A stretch of 64,000 nt of DNA from Hyphomicrobiales bacterium (lineage in GTDB: Bacteria > Pseudomonadota > Alphaproteobacteria > Rhizobiales > JAJFHB01): the NCBI GenBank assembly GCA_021775755.1, contig JAJFHE010000015.1, positions 107,617 through 171,616 on the forward strand, read 5' to 3'. Below are positions 39,981 through 49,067 of this stretch, piece after piece. A model generated the notes under the pieces. That model ran no database searches. It was not told the origin of the DNA and worked only from the letters and a program-made list of their open reading frames with translations. The stretch's first letter is position 1. Every line of letters starts with the position of its first letter. Made by a program: the position numbers and the translations under genes.

Positions 39981-40029
39981 ATTTTTTCAAAATCAGCGCG
40001 ATCCGATCCCGTGGCGTGAGCCCGGCGCG

Positions 40030-41367
40030 TCAGTGCGCGTCAGCTTTGCGCAACGCCTCTTCCGCGACCGCCATATAGCCGCGTGTGGGCCGCGATGTGG
40101 ACTGTTGCTTCACAAGCTGGATCTGGAAGTTGTAGAGCTTGCCGTGGCGGAAGCTCATTTCCGAGGTGGCGAGATAGAGATCCCACATGCGGAAGAAGCG
40201 CTCGTCATAGAGCTTGAGGACTTCGGCGCGGTTGGCGTGGAAGCGCTGGCGCCAGTGTTTCAGGGTGTCGGCGTAGTGGAAGGTGAGGATCTCGATGTCC
40301 TTCACCAGAAGGCCGGCACGCTCAATGGCCTTGAGCGTTTCCGACAGGGCGGGGATGTGGCCGTTCGGGAAAATGTACTTTTCAACGAAGGGCGGGTCGG
40401 AGAGGTTCGGCTTTGCGCGCCCGATCGAATGCAGGACGAAAACGCCGTCGTCGGCCATGAGGCGCCGCGCCGCCTTGAAATAGGCGTCGAAGTTCTGCGG
40501 GCCGACATGTTCGAACATGCCGATGGAGACGAGGCGGTCGAACGGGCCGGCGACATCGCGGTAGTCCTTGAGCTCAAAGCGCACGCGATCGCTAAGGCTT
40601 TGCTCCGTCGCGCGCGCGGCCGCCACCCGGCGCTGTTCGGTCGAGAGTGTAATGCCGGTCACGTCGGCGCCGCAGTTTTGCGCCAGATAAAGCGCCATGC
40701 CGCCCCAGCCGCAGCCGATATCGAGCACGCGCCGGCCTTGATCGCCGGGTTCGAGCATCATCTTGGCGGCGATATGGCGTTTCTTGGCGCGCTGCGCGTC
40801 TTCAAGGCTCATGCCCGGAATTTCGAAATAGGCGCAGGAATATTGCAGGTCGGCATCGAGGAACAGGCGGAACAGCTTCTCGTCGAGATCGTAGTGATGG
40901 GCAACGTTGCGCCGGGCGGTTTCGCGCGCCATGTAGCGCCGCCACAGGCGGTTGGCGATGCGCCACGCGGTAATTGCGGCGGCGGGCCCGGTGGCGAAGC
41001 GCCTGGCGCCATTGATCTTGGCAAGGGCGATGAAACCGTCAATGCCCTCGCCGCCAAAGTCGAGGCGGCCGTCCATATACATTTCGGCAAATTTCAACGC
41101 CGGGTCGAGATAGACGGCGCGCACGGCGCCGGCATCTTTCAGAGTGATCTCCACGTGCGGCGCCGCCCCATCGCCAAAAGAGCGCGTGCCGCCCGAGGGA
41201 AAGGCCACCGCCAGACGGCCCTTTTGCACGGCGCGGGCGAGCATCGCCGCAAGTGGGCGCTCGAACCCCTTGAGCGGGGTGTCTGCAGAAGGGGAACGGG
41301 AGGTCTGCACTTTGGTATTTCCGCCGTTTCCAGAAACCGGGCCGCCCGTTATCATGGCCGTACGCAT
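40030..41367 (-). CDS. cfa: Cyclopropane-fatty-acyl-phospholipid synthase
   Basis: Cfa adds a methylene group from S-adenosylmethionine across double bases of membrane lipid acyl chains. The protein has an N-terminal lipid-binding-like domain with LKFAEMYMDGRLDFGGEG. The SAM-binding domain shows RVLDIGCGWGGMALYLAQ and TGITLSTEQ, with DYRDVAGPFDRLVSIGMFEHVG and YADTLKHWRQRF near the C-terminus, all diagnostic. Length is 445 residues from the ATG at 41367; later ATGs at 41355 and about 41244 are possible, since the first 40 residues are not conserved. It is divergent from a GST gene 20 bp away. Confidence 0.92.
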   Translation of the reverse strand: MRTAMITGGPVSGNGGNTKVQTSRSPSADTPLKGFERPLAAMLARAVQKGRLAVAFPSGGTRSFGDGAAPHVEITLKDAGAVRAVYLDPALKFAEMYMDGRLDFGGEGIDGFIALAKINGARRFATGPAAAITAWRIANRLWRRYMARETARRNVAHHYDLDEKLFRLFLDADLQYSCAYFEIPGMSLEDAQRAKKRHIAAKMMLEPGDQGRRVLDIGCGWGGMALYLAQNCGADVTGITLSTEQRRVAAARATEQSLSDRVRFELKDYRDVAGPFDRLVSIGMFEHVGPQNFDAYFKAARRLMADDGVFVLHSIGRAKPNLSDPPFVEKYIFPNGHIPALSETLKAIERAGLLVKDIEILTFHYADTLKHWRQRFHANRAEVLKLYDERFFRMWDLYLATSEMSFRHGKLYNFQIQLVKQQSTSRPTRGYMAVAEEALRKADAH

Positions 41368-41387
41368 AACGGTCAAGGGCGGGAACG

Positions 41388-42044
41388 GTGGTGTACATAC
41401 TTTATGGCGGGCCTCAAACTCGTTCGATGATTGTCGAAATGGTTCTGGCGGAGGGCGACATCGCCCATGAAAAACGCGATGTCGATATATTCACTAACGA
41501 ACACCGCGCGGAAGAATTCCTCGCCATCAATCCGGCCGGCTGGGTGCCGGCACTGATTACGCCCGACGGCGTTGCTCTCTATGAGACGCCGGCGATCTGC
41601 CTTTATCTTGCCGAACAGCATGGCCTCACGCACATTGCGCCGCGCACCGATGAGCCCGAACGCGGGCTGTTTCTGAGCGGGCTGTTTTATCTCACCGACG
41701 ATATAGAGCCGCCGATGAAGCGCTATTTCTATCCGCAGCGGTTTGCCATGCGCGCGGAAGACAATGACGCCGTCGAGCGGCATGCGCGCGACGCCGCGCT
41801 GGAACGCATCGGCATTATCGACAAGCGTCTCGGTCAAGCCGGCCCCTATCATCTGGGAGAGCGATACTCGCTCGTCGACCTTATTCTGGCCTACTGGTGC
41901 ACCTACTTCGAAATCCCCGATCTGCTGGCGCCCTATCCGGCGGTGAAGCGCTGCAACGCGCTTGTGCGCCAGCGCCCGAAACTTGGTCCGGCATTCCAAC
42001 AGGTCGACATCTGGCAGAAGGAATATGCCGAACGGCAGGTGTAG
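41388..42044 (+). CDS. Glutathione S-transferase family protein
   Basis: The 218-residue protein has an N-terminal thioredoxin-like domain (about 1-80) with INPAGWVPALITPDG carrying the cis-Pro, then LYETPAICLYLAE with the Glu-Thr/Ser glutathione contact. A helical C-terminal domain contains YSLVDLILAYWCTYFEIP, with the N-capping/hydrophobic staple motif. Substrates are unknown. It starts at GTG 41388 or 41391, only 20 bp from the divergent cfa start. Confidence 0.88.
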   Translation: MVYILYGGPQTRSMIVEMVLAEGDIAHEKRDVDIFTNEHRAEEFLAINPAGWVPALITPDGVALYETPAICLYLAEQHGLTHIAPRTDEPERGLFLSGLFYLTDDIEPPMKRYFYPQRFAMRAEDNDAVERHARDAALERIGIIDKRLGQAGPYHLGERYSLVDLILAYWCTYFEIPDLLAPYPAVKRCNALVRQRPKLGPAFQQVDIWQKEYAERQV

Positions 42045-42055
42045 GCCGTCGCAGC

Positions 42056-42964
42056 TTAGCCATGCTGGATGAACGTTCCTGCCTGAAGCTCCGAGACAGC
42101 CTGGCGCAGTTCGTCCTGCGTGTTCATGACAATGGGGCCGTGCCAGGCGACCGGCTCTTTGATCGGCTTGCCGGAGACGAGGAGGAAGCGGATGCCCTCA
42201 TCGCCCGCCTCGACGGCGATTTCATCGCCTTGGTCGAACAGCACGAGCGAGCGGTTGCCGGTGGTTTCGCGAACGAGGGTTTCGCCCGCCGGGGTTTCCT
42301 TCTCAGTGAGCACGCCGAACGGCGCGGAGGCGTCGCGGAAGCGGCCTGAGCCTTCAAACACATAGGCGAAGGCATGGCGTTCGGTTTCGACCTTGAGGGT
42401 ACGCCGCGTGTTGGCCGGCACGAAAATATCGAGATAGCGCGGGTCGGCGGCAACGCCGTCGACGGGTCCGCGTTTCCCCCAGAACTCACCGCAGACGACG
42501 CGCACGCGGGTGCCGTCGTCGTCGGTGATTTCGGGGATCTCGGTGGACGGCACGTCCTGATAGCGCGGGTCGGTCATCTTGTGTTCGGCCGGCAAATTCG
42601 CCCAGAGCTGAAAGCCATGCATGCGGCCGCGCGCGTCGCCCAGCGGCATCTCCTGATGCATGATGCCGCTGCCCGCTGTCATCCACTGCACGTCGCCGGC
42701 CGACAACGCTCCCTGATTGCCGAGGCTGTCGCCATGTTCGACGGTGCCGGCAAGCACATAGGTTATCGTCTCGATGCCGCGATGCGGGTGCCAGGGAAAA
42801 CCCTTCAAATAGTCTTCCGGGCGATCGTTGCGGAAATCGTCGAACAGAAGAAACGGGTCGTAGGCCTCCGTGTCGCCGAATCCGAAGGCGCGGTGGAGAT
42901 GCACGCCGGCACCTTCGATGGCGGGCTTTGCGGAAGAAATGGTTTTGACAGGTCGGATCGACAT
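42056..42964 (-). CDS. Pirin family protein
   Basis: Pirins are bicupin metalloproteins, some with quercetinase activity. The N-terminal cupin has DPFLLFDDFRND, GFPWHPHRGIETITYVLAG with two metal-binding His, and SGIMHQEMP with the His and Glu, so the iron site is complete. The C-terminal cupin (about 175-290) lacks a metal site, as usual. Length is 302 residues. It lies 55 bp behind an NTF2-like gene, in the same orientation as the molybdenum hydroxylase subunit and the histidine kinase. Confidence 0.92.
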   Translation of the reverse strand: MSIRPVKTISSAKPAIEGAGVHLHRAFGFGDTEAYDPFLLFDDFRNDRPEDYLKGFPWHPHRGIETITYVLAGTVEHGDSLGNQGALSAGDVQWMTAGSGIMHQEMPLGDARGRMHGFQLWANLPAEHKMTDPRYQDVPSTEIPEITDDDGTRVRVVCGEFWGKRGPVDGVAADPRYLDIFVPANTRRTLKVETERHAFAYVFEGSGRFRDASAPFGVLTEKETPAGETLVRETTGNRSLVLFDQGDEIAVEAGDEGIRFLLVSGKPIKEPVAWHGPIVMNTQDELRQAVSELQAGTFIQHG

Positions 42965-43019
42965 CTACAGTACTTTCCAAGAGTTGGGAGAGCGCGGCCA
43001 TGAGCACCGAGCCCGGGCA

Positions 43020-43421
43020 TCATTCGTTTTCGTCGGCGTGCCACCATTCCTGCAGCTCGCGGCAGAGCAAATGATCGCCCCGCGGAGCGTTGAACACCAG
43101 GCGGAATACACCATCCAGTCTGACGCGGTGACCGTTCGCAGTGCGCGTGAATGCGGCCCACCAGTGTGCATAGCATTCGCTGTCGTTCACGGCCCAGACC
43201 TCATGGCCGAAAGTCACGTCGCGCTGGCCCTCGTCGGCGCCCTCTTTCCAGTAATCACAGATTGCGGCGCGGCCACGCATCGGTTCGTCAAAGGCCTTTT
43301 CGCGGTAGGTGGCATGTTCGGCAAAAAGCGCACCGATCGTCTCTACATCGCCGTCCTCCCAGGCACGGCCGTAGCGGCGAAGCCAGTCGTCGGCGTGGGC
43401 GAGTGTTACGCCGTCAGACAT
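43020..43421 (-). CDS. NTF2-like / SnoaL-like small protein
   Basis: From the ATG at 43421 the protein is 133 residues with an NTF2-like cone fold: DDWLRRYGRAWEDGDVETIG, ALFAEHATYREKAFDEPMRGRAAI, and closing beta strands ending LLCRELQEWWHA. Members serve as isomerases, dehydratases or ligand-binding domains; no catalytic His-Asp pair could be assigned here. The start overlaps the 3' end of the molybdenum hydroxylase subunit by eight bases, which suggests coupled translation. A longer frame upstream lies inside that gene. Confidence 0.82.
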   Translation of the reverse strand: MSDGVTLAHADDWLRRYGRAWEDGDVETIGALFAEHATYREKAFDEPMRGRAAICDYWKEGADEGQRDVTFGHEVWAVNDSECYAHWWAAFTRTANGHRVRLDGVFRLVFNAPRGDHLLCRELQEWWHADENE

Positions 43422-45834
43422 CGCTACACTCTTCACTGGGGTCGGCACCGATCCTTGCATCGCGAATGGCACGCCAGATCTGTTCGGATGTCAGTGGCAT
43501 TTCCAGATGCTCGACGCCGATGTCCGAGAGCGCATTGAGTGCCGCGTTGACGATAGCGGGAGGCAGGCCGACGGTGCCGACCTCGGCACAGCCTTTGGCA
43601 CCGAGCGGGTTGTGCGTACATATGGTGCCGTGGTGGTGCACTTCCAAGGCGGGCATGGTGTCGGCGCGGGGCATCGCATAGTCCATGTAGGAACCGGTCT
43701 GGAGCTGGCCCGACGCCGGTTCGTAGCGCACGTGCTCGAAGAGCGCCTGGCCGACGGATTGCGCAAGTCCACCTTGAATCTGACCTTCGACGATCATCGG
43801 GTTGATCAGATTTCCGACATCGTCAACGGCAACGATGCGGGTGATTTCAATGACGCCGGTGTCGGGATCGATCTCAATTTCGCAGGCGTGGCAGCCGCCG
43901 GGATAAGTCCAGTTTTCAGGGTCGTAGAATGCCGAAGCCACGAGGCCGGGCTCGGGATCGTCGTCGGGCAGGTCAGCCGCCGAATAGGCCATCGCGGCAA
44001 TCTCGCGGAAGCCGATCTTGCGGTCCGTTCCGGTAACGCGAAATGTGCCGTGTTCGACCTCGATGTCGCCGGCATTCGCCTCAAGGGCATGGGCCGCGAG
44101 CCGAGTTGATTTGTCGATCACCTTGTCAAGTGCCCGCACGATGGCGCTGCCGCCGATGACGAGGGAGCGCGAGGCCACCGTGCCGCAGCCGAAATGTACG
44201 CGGTCCGTATCGCCCTGCACGACGGAAACGTCCTTTACCCGCAGCCCCAGGCGGTCGGCCACGATCTGTGCGAAGGCGGTCTCATGGCCCTGGCCCTGGC
44301 TGTGCGTGCCGGCGAAAACCGTAACGGCGCCTGATGGGTGCACGCGCACATCCGCTGCCTCGTGACGCCCGCCGCGCGTGCCGAGGCTTTGGTAGACGCG
44401 CGATGGGACGCCGCCGGCGATTTCGAGATAGGTCGAAAAGCCGATGCCGCGCACGAGACCCTTCTTCTTCGACGCCTCACGTCTGGCGGCAAATCCGTTG
44501 AAGTCGATTGCCGTGAGCGCGCGCTCCAGTGTGCCGTGATGGTCGCCGGAATCATACGTCAGGCCGAGGGGCGTTTCGTAAGGAAAGGCATCGCCCGGGA
44601 TGAAATTCAAGCGCCTGAGATCCAGACGGTCGATGGCAAGCTCGCATGCAGCCTTGTCCAGGAGGCGTTCAAGAACGTAGGTGGCCTCGGGCCGCCCCGC
44701 GCCTCTGTATGCATCGACGCAGGCGGTATTGGTAAAGGCGAGACGCACCCGGGCATGGATTGCCGGTATGCGGTAAACACCTGAAAGCACCTGCGCGTAG
44801 TAGGTCGTTGGGATGGCGGCACCGGCTTGCGAAAGATAGGCGCCGATATTGGCAATTGTGGAGACGCGAAGACCAAGAATGCGGCCGTCTGTGTCGAATG
44901 CCATCTCTGCCCGTGTGACGTGGTCGCGGCCCTGGGCATCGATGAGAAAGCTTTCAGCCCGCGCCGCGCGCCACGCAACGGGCCTGTCGAGTTTGGCGGA
45001 AGCCCAGGTCAGAACGGTTTCTTCGGAGTAGAGGAAGATCTTGGTGCCGAAGCCGCCGCCGACATCGGGCGACACAACGCGCAGGTCGGTTTCGGGAATA
45101 TGCAGGATCAGGTGGCAGAGCATGGCGCGGACGCCGTGCGGAATCTGGCTCGTGGTGAACAGCGTGTAACGGCTATCGCCTGGATCATACGCAGCCCGCG
45201 CCGCACGCGGCTCCATCGGGCAGGCGGCAAGCCGGTTGTTCTGCAGTTCGATTTCGACGACGTGCGCGGCGTTGTCGAATGCGGCGGCTGTTGCGGTTTC
45301 GTCGCCGATTTCCCAGTCGCAGCATAAATTGCCGGGCGCCTCGTCCCAGATCTGAGGGGCGGTTTCGTCAAGCGCGCGTGCGGTATCCGAGACCGCCGGC
45401 AGGGGTTCGTAGTCGACTTCAATCAGATCCAGCGCGTCTGCCGCAATGGCGCTCGTGCGTGCGATCACGACGGCGACGGGATCGCCGACATGTCGTACGC
45501 GGGTTACGCAAAGGGCTGGATGGGGCGGTTCGGCCATCGCCTTGCCGTCCCGTCCCGCGATAGCCCAGGTGCACGGAAGCGGGCCGACACCGTCGCGCTC
45601 CATGTCGGTGCCGAGGTAGACGGCTATCACGCCGGGGCGCCGTGCAGCGGCGGCGATATCGATGCTTTTGATCTCGGCATGGGCATGCGGGCTGCGCAGG
45701 AACGCGGCCTGGTAATCGCGCGCTTGTCCGAGGTCATCGACATAGCGGCCCCGGCCCTGGATGAAGCGCATATCCTCCTTGCGCCGCACGGGCTGGCCGA
45801 TGCCCTGATCTGAAGTGTATGAAGCTGAAACCAT
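43414..45834 (-). CDS. Molybdenum hydroxylase large subunit (xanthine dehydrogenase/aldehyde oxidase CoxL-like)
   Basis: The 806-residue protein matches the molybdopterin-binding large subunit of the xanthine oxidase superfamily. Signatures are IGQPVRRKEDMRFIQGRGRY, LRSPHAHAEI, VSPDVGGGFGTKIFLYSEE, the AYRGAGRPEATYVLERL segment, and GAKGCAEVGTVGLPPAI with the catalytic Glu near the C-terminus. The AYRGAGRPE motif is that of form II or aldehyde-oxidase-like enzymes, not the AYRCSFR of true CO dehydrogenase. The FeS small and FAD medium subunits are not encoded nearby. The ATG at 45834 was chosen; the frame extends 14 codons further. Confidence 0.9.
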   Translation of the reverse strand: MVSASYTSDQGIGQPVRRKEDMRFIQGRGRYVDDLGQARDYQAAFLRSPHAHAEIKSIDIAAAARRPGVIAVYLGTDMERDGVGPLPCTWAIAGRDGKAMAEPPHPALCVTRVRHVGDPVAVVIARTSAIAADALDLIEVDYEPLPAVSDTARALDETAPQIWDEAPGNLCCDWEIGDETATAAAFDNAAHVVEIELQNNRLAACPMEPRAARAAYDPGDSRYTLFTTSQIPHGVRAMLCHLILHIPETDLRVVSPDVGGGFGTKIFLYSEETVLTWASAKLDRPVAWRAARAESFLIDAQGRDHVTRAEMAFDTDGRILGLRVSTIANIGAYLSQAGAAIPTTYYAQVLSGVYRIPAIHARVRLAFTNTACVDAYRGAGRPEATYVLERLLDKAACELAIDRLDLRRLNFIPGDAFPYETPLGLTYDSGDHHGTLERALTAIDFNGFAARREASKKKGLVRGIGFSTYLEIAGGVPSRVYQSLGTRGGRHEAADVRVHPSGAVTVFAGTHSQGQGHETAFAQIVADRLGLRVKDVSVVQGDTDRVHFGCGTVASRSLVIGGSAIVRALDKVIDKSTRLAAHALEANAGDIEVEHGTFRVTGTDRKIGFREIAAMAYSAADLPDDDPEPGLVASAFYDPENWTYPGGCHACEIEIDPDTGVIEITRIVAVDDVGNLINPMIVEGQIQGGLAQSVGQALFEHVRYEPASGQLQTGSYMDYAMPRADTMPALEVHHHGTICTHNPLGAKGCAEVGTVGLPPAIVNAALNALSDIGVEHLEMPLTSEQIWRAIRDARIGADPSEECSDV

Positions 45835-45899
45835 GCGACCAGTGTGGGGGATTTTGCGTCTGCGGCCAACAGGCATTTGCTGCCTGTGTAGGGGGTCGA

Positions 45900-48800
45900 T
45901 CAGGTTTTTACATGTGCAGGTGAGGTGTCCATGATCGTCGGCAAGTCAAGGGCTTGCCGGACTTTGCGTGCCAGATCAGACTTTGTGAAAGGCTTCTGGA
46001 GTAGTATTATGCCGCGATCAAGTTTGCCCTGATGAACCACCGTATTCTCGGTGTAGCCAGACATGTACATTGTGGGGATAGCGCCATGGCGATCGCGGAT
46101 CTCGGCAGCCGCCTGGGGGCCACTGAGCCCGCCGGGCAGCATCACGTCGGTCAGCACCAGATTTATGTCCAGTTCGCTATCGAGCAGCGCCATTGCAGCC
46201 GGACCGTCTTTCGCGTCAAGCACACTGTAGCCTAGACCAATGAGTTGTGAGACGACCAGGTTCCGGACATCGGTATCGTCTTCGATCACGAGGATTGTCT
46301 CGCCCTGGCCATCAGCTGACTTTGCCGGCTCCGGCTCCGCCGCTTGGGTGTCCGACTCGTCAAATGAGCGGGGCAGATAGAGCTTGACCGTCGTTCCCTC
46401 GCCGATCTCGCTGTAGATGGTGAGTTGGCCATTTGATTGTTTGGCGAATCCATACACCATGCTCAGCCCGAGGCCGCTGCCCGCCCCCACCGTCTTGGTA
46501 GTGAAAAATGGCTCCAAGGCACGCGTCATAACGTCCGGCGTCATGCCGGTGCCGGAGTCGCTCACTGCAACCGTGACATAGTCTCCTGGAGACACATCGG
46601 TTTGGGTTGCCAGGTAATCGTCGTCCAGGGGCATGTTCGTGGTCTCGATGGTCAACTTGCCGCCCTGTGGCATGGCGTCCCGCGCGTTGATGGCAAGATT
46701 GAGGACTGCATTTTCGAGCTCGCCCGGATCGACCACCGAGCGCCACAGGTCACCGGCAAGCATAGTCTCGATCTCGACGTTTTCACCGAGGGTCCGGCGC
46801 AGCAGATCGATCATATCCTCTATGCGGGAGTTAAGATTGATGGCCTTGGGCCGCAGCACCTGCATGCGCGAATAAGCGAGCAAGCGATGGGTGAGTTCGG
46901 CGCCGCGTTCTGCCCCGTGGACCGCCGCGGCAACGAACCCTCGTGCCTTCTCGTCTTCTGCCCCCAGTTGGCCCGCGGCGAGTTCCAGATTGCCCAACAC
47001 CACCGCGAGAAGATTGTTGAAGTCGTGGGCTATGCCTCCGGTCAACTGACCCACTGATTCCATCTTCTGCGCCTGGCGAAGCTGATCCTCGGCCAGCTTG
47101 CGCTCGGTGATGTCCACAAGAACAGATTGAATGGCGGGCTGTCCTTCCCATTCGACCGTGCGCGCCGAATGCTCCAGCCATACTCGCGTACCGTCCTTGC
47201 GGAGGCCTTCCACGGTGCGCGCGCCGCCCGCTGGCTCGCCCGAGATCAGTGAAGTCCTGAGCGCAATAAGTTGGTCCCGGCTTTGAGGGGCGATCAGATC
47301 GGCATTGGATTTGATCCTGCACAGGTCTTTCGGGTCGCGATAGCCGAAAACCGCGGCGGCGGCCTGGTTGACGAATAGCGGCTTGCCCTTGGCATCCGCA
47401 ATAACGATCGCCTGAAGAGAGCCCTCTGTCAGTTCGCGATATTTCGCCTCGCTTGCCCTGAGCGCTTCCTCGGCCTGCTTGCGTTTAGTGATGTCGATAA
47501 GCGTGCTCTGGGCCGCCGGCACGCCCTCCCATTCGACACCGCGAACGACGTTGTGAAGCCAGATTGCCGACCCGTCCTTGCTTACGCCCTCAATCACGTA
47601 CTCAATGGGCGCCGGCTCCCCGGTAAGGCGGGCCTTTCGATAACCTTTGACGCGCGCTCGCTCGTGTGGGGCCAGAACCGTATCCAGCGACTTCAGCGCG
47701 AGTAATTCTTCCGGACCGTTCATCCCGAACATCGAGGCAACCGCCGGATTGGCGAATAGCGGCTTGCCGTTATTATCGAGCACAACAATACCCTGAAGCG
47801 AGCCCTCGGCGAGGTCACGGAACCGCTTCTCGCTGGCCTTGAGAGCTTCTTCCGCCTGTTTTCGCTCGATAACCGGCCCCAGGCTCGCGCAAATATCAGC
47901 GAGCGTCGTCAGCATCAAATCGTCTGCCGATATCGCCGCCTCGGAGAAAAACTCAAAAACGGCAACGACGACCTGCTTTGAAATCACCGGAAATGCAAAG
48001 GCGCCCTTAACCCCGATATCCTTGGCGAGTTTGGCCCTGGGAAAATTTGGATCCCTGGTTACGTCGGCGATCCACGCCCGCTGTCTACTCTTCAGAACGC
48101 GGCCGGGCAGCCCTTTGCCCGCGTCGAAATCGGTTGTTTCCGTGATCTCCACAAAGGAGCCAAAACGGTGCGGCTGGTCGAGGTGCCAAATCTTGCCCGA
48201 GACCAGGCGGGCTTCGGTTTCAGGTGAGCGGACATAGACATGCGCGACCGGCCACCCGGTATACTCGCAAACCTGATCGAGGCAGATCTGGTAGGCCTCT
48301 TTCATGCTCGAGGCCTCGTTCGACAGCATCGTAATTCGTTGCACGAGCCACGCGACCTCGGTTTCCCTGCGCAACACATCTTGCGCCCGATGGTGTTCGG
48401 TGATGTCCCGGGCGGTGGCGAAAAATATGTCGCCTACCGCATTCGAATTCCATTCCAGCCAGCGAAAGGAGCCGTCCCTGCAGCGGTAGCGGTTTTGGAA
48501 ACTAACGACTTGTTCTCCCGCCCTGTGCTGGTTCAGCTCGGCCACCGTCGCCTCGATGTCATGTGGATGTACGAAGTCGACAAATGGCTTGGATAACAAT
48601 TCCTCGATAGTCCAACCCAGCGTCTCTTGCCAGCGGGGATTGAGTGACTTGAAGTAGCCGTCACCGCCGGCGATGCACAACATGTCCCGCGAGTGCTGAA
48701 AGAACTGGTTTCGCTCCAGTGTCATTTGCGACCCGCGGGCCTGGTTCTCCAGGATCACTGCGATCACAGAGATTGTGTTCTGCAGGTAAGGGATATAGGG

Positions 48801-49067
48801 CCGGATCGCTTCGTGGTTGCTCATCTCGACCACGAGAGCCCCGAAGGCCGACAAGCCGTGTCTGATAGGGAACACCAGACGCGATCCATCCTGTCGCACC
48901 GGATCGACTTCGGGTGAATGCTTTACGCTGGAAACACCGGGGAATTCTTCCAGGCCGCGGCATGCGACTTCGAGCAGTGGCTCCTGTTCGGGCAGTAGGG
49001 TTGTAATGTGCTGTATCAGGAGCAGCCGAGCCAGCAGGTCGCCCCGAAGTGATGCGCGGGTGCTCAC
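45900..49067 (-). CDS. Hybrid sensor histidine kinase (GAF-PAS-GAF-PAS-PAS-HisKA-HATPase-REC)
   Basis: The 1055-residue soluble kinase has no membrane helices. In order it shows a GAF-like domain (about 10-110), a PAS (about 118-230, LCIAGGDGYFKSLNPRW), a GAF (240-400), two PAS domains (410-530, 540-660), HisKA with His681 in GGIAHDFNNLL, HATPase (785-900, N-box NLAINARDAMP, GSGLGLSMVYGF), and a receiver (925-1040) with Asp974 in VLTDVMLPGG. The DFNN-type kinase with attached receiver is common in alphaproteobacteria. It starts at GTG overlapping the MEDS gene stop (GTGA). Regulators FixJ-type and single-domain lie upstream. Confidence 0.93.
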   Translation of the reverse strand: MSTRASLRGDLLARLLLIQHITTLLPEQEPLLEVACRGLEEFPGVSSVKHSPEVDPVRQDGSRLVFPIRHGLSAFGALVVEMSNHEAIRPYIPYLQNTISVIAVILENQARGSQMTLERNQFFQHSRDMLCIAGGDGYFKSLNPRWQETLGWTIEELLSKPFVDFVHPHDIEATVAELNQHRAGEQVVSFQNRYRCRDGSFRWLEWNSNAVGDIFFATARDITEHHRAQDVLRRETEVAWLVQRITMLSNEASSMKEAYQICLDQVCEYTGWPVAHVYVRSPETEARLVSGKIWHLDQPHRFGSFVEITETTDFDAGKGLPGRVLKSRQRAWIADVTRDPNFPRAKLAKDIGVKGAFAFPVISKQVVVAVFEFFSEAAISADDLMLTTLADICASLGPVIERKQAEEALKASEKRFRDLAEGSLQGIVVLDNNGKPLFANPAVASMFGMNGPEELLALKSLDTVLAPHERARVKGYRKARLTGEPAPIEYVIEGVSKDGSAIWLHNVVRGVEWEGVPAAQSTLIDITKRKQAEEALRASEAKYRELTEGSLQAIVIADAKGKPLFVNQAAAAVFGYRDPKDLCRIKSNADLIAPQSRDQLIALRTSLISGEPAGGARTVEGLRKDGTRVWLEHSARTVEWEGQPAIQSVLVDITERKLAEDQLRQAQKMESVGQLTGGIAHDFNNLLAVVLGNLELAAGQLGAEDEKARGFVAAAVHGAERGAELTHRLLAYSRMQVLRPKAINLNSRIEDMIDLLRRTLGENVEIETMLAGDLWRSVVDPGELENAVLNLAINARDAMPQGGKLTIETTNMPLDDDYLATQTDVSPGDYVTVAVSDSGTGMTPDVMTRALEPFFTTKTVGAGSGLGLSMVYGFAKQSNGQLTIYSEIGEGTTVKLYLPRSFDESDTQAAEPEPAKSADGQGETILVIEDDTDVRNLVVSQLIGLGYSVLDAKDGPAAMALLDSELDINLVLTDVMLPGGLSGPQAAAEIRDRHGAIPTMYMSGYTENTVVHQGKLDRGIILLQKPFTKSDLARKVRQALDLPTIMDTSPAHVKT

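Noticed and set aside
40033..41430. 465-residue open frame on the plus strand across cfa
   Set aside because: It is antisense to a clearly recognised Cfa with intact SAM-binding motifs.
43414..45834. Carbon monoxide dehydrogenase large subunit (coxL)
   Set aside because: The motif is AYRGAGRPE, not the AYRCSFR of genuine CO dehydrogenase, and CoxM and CoxS are absent.
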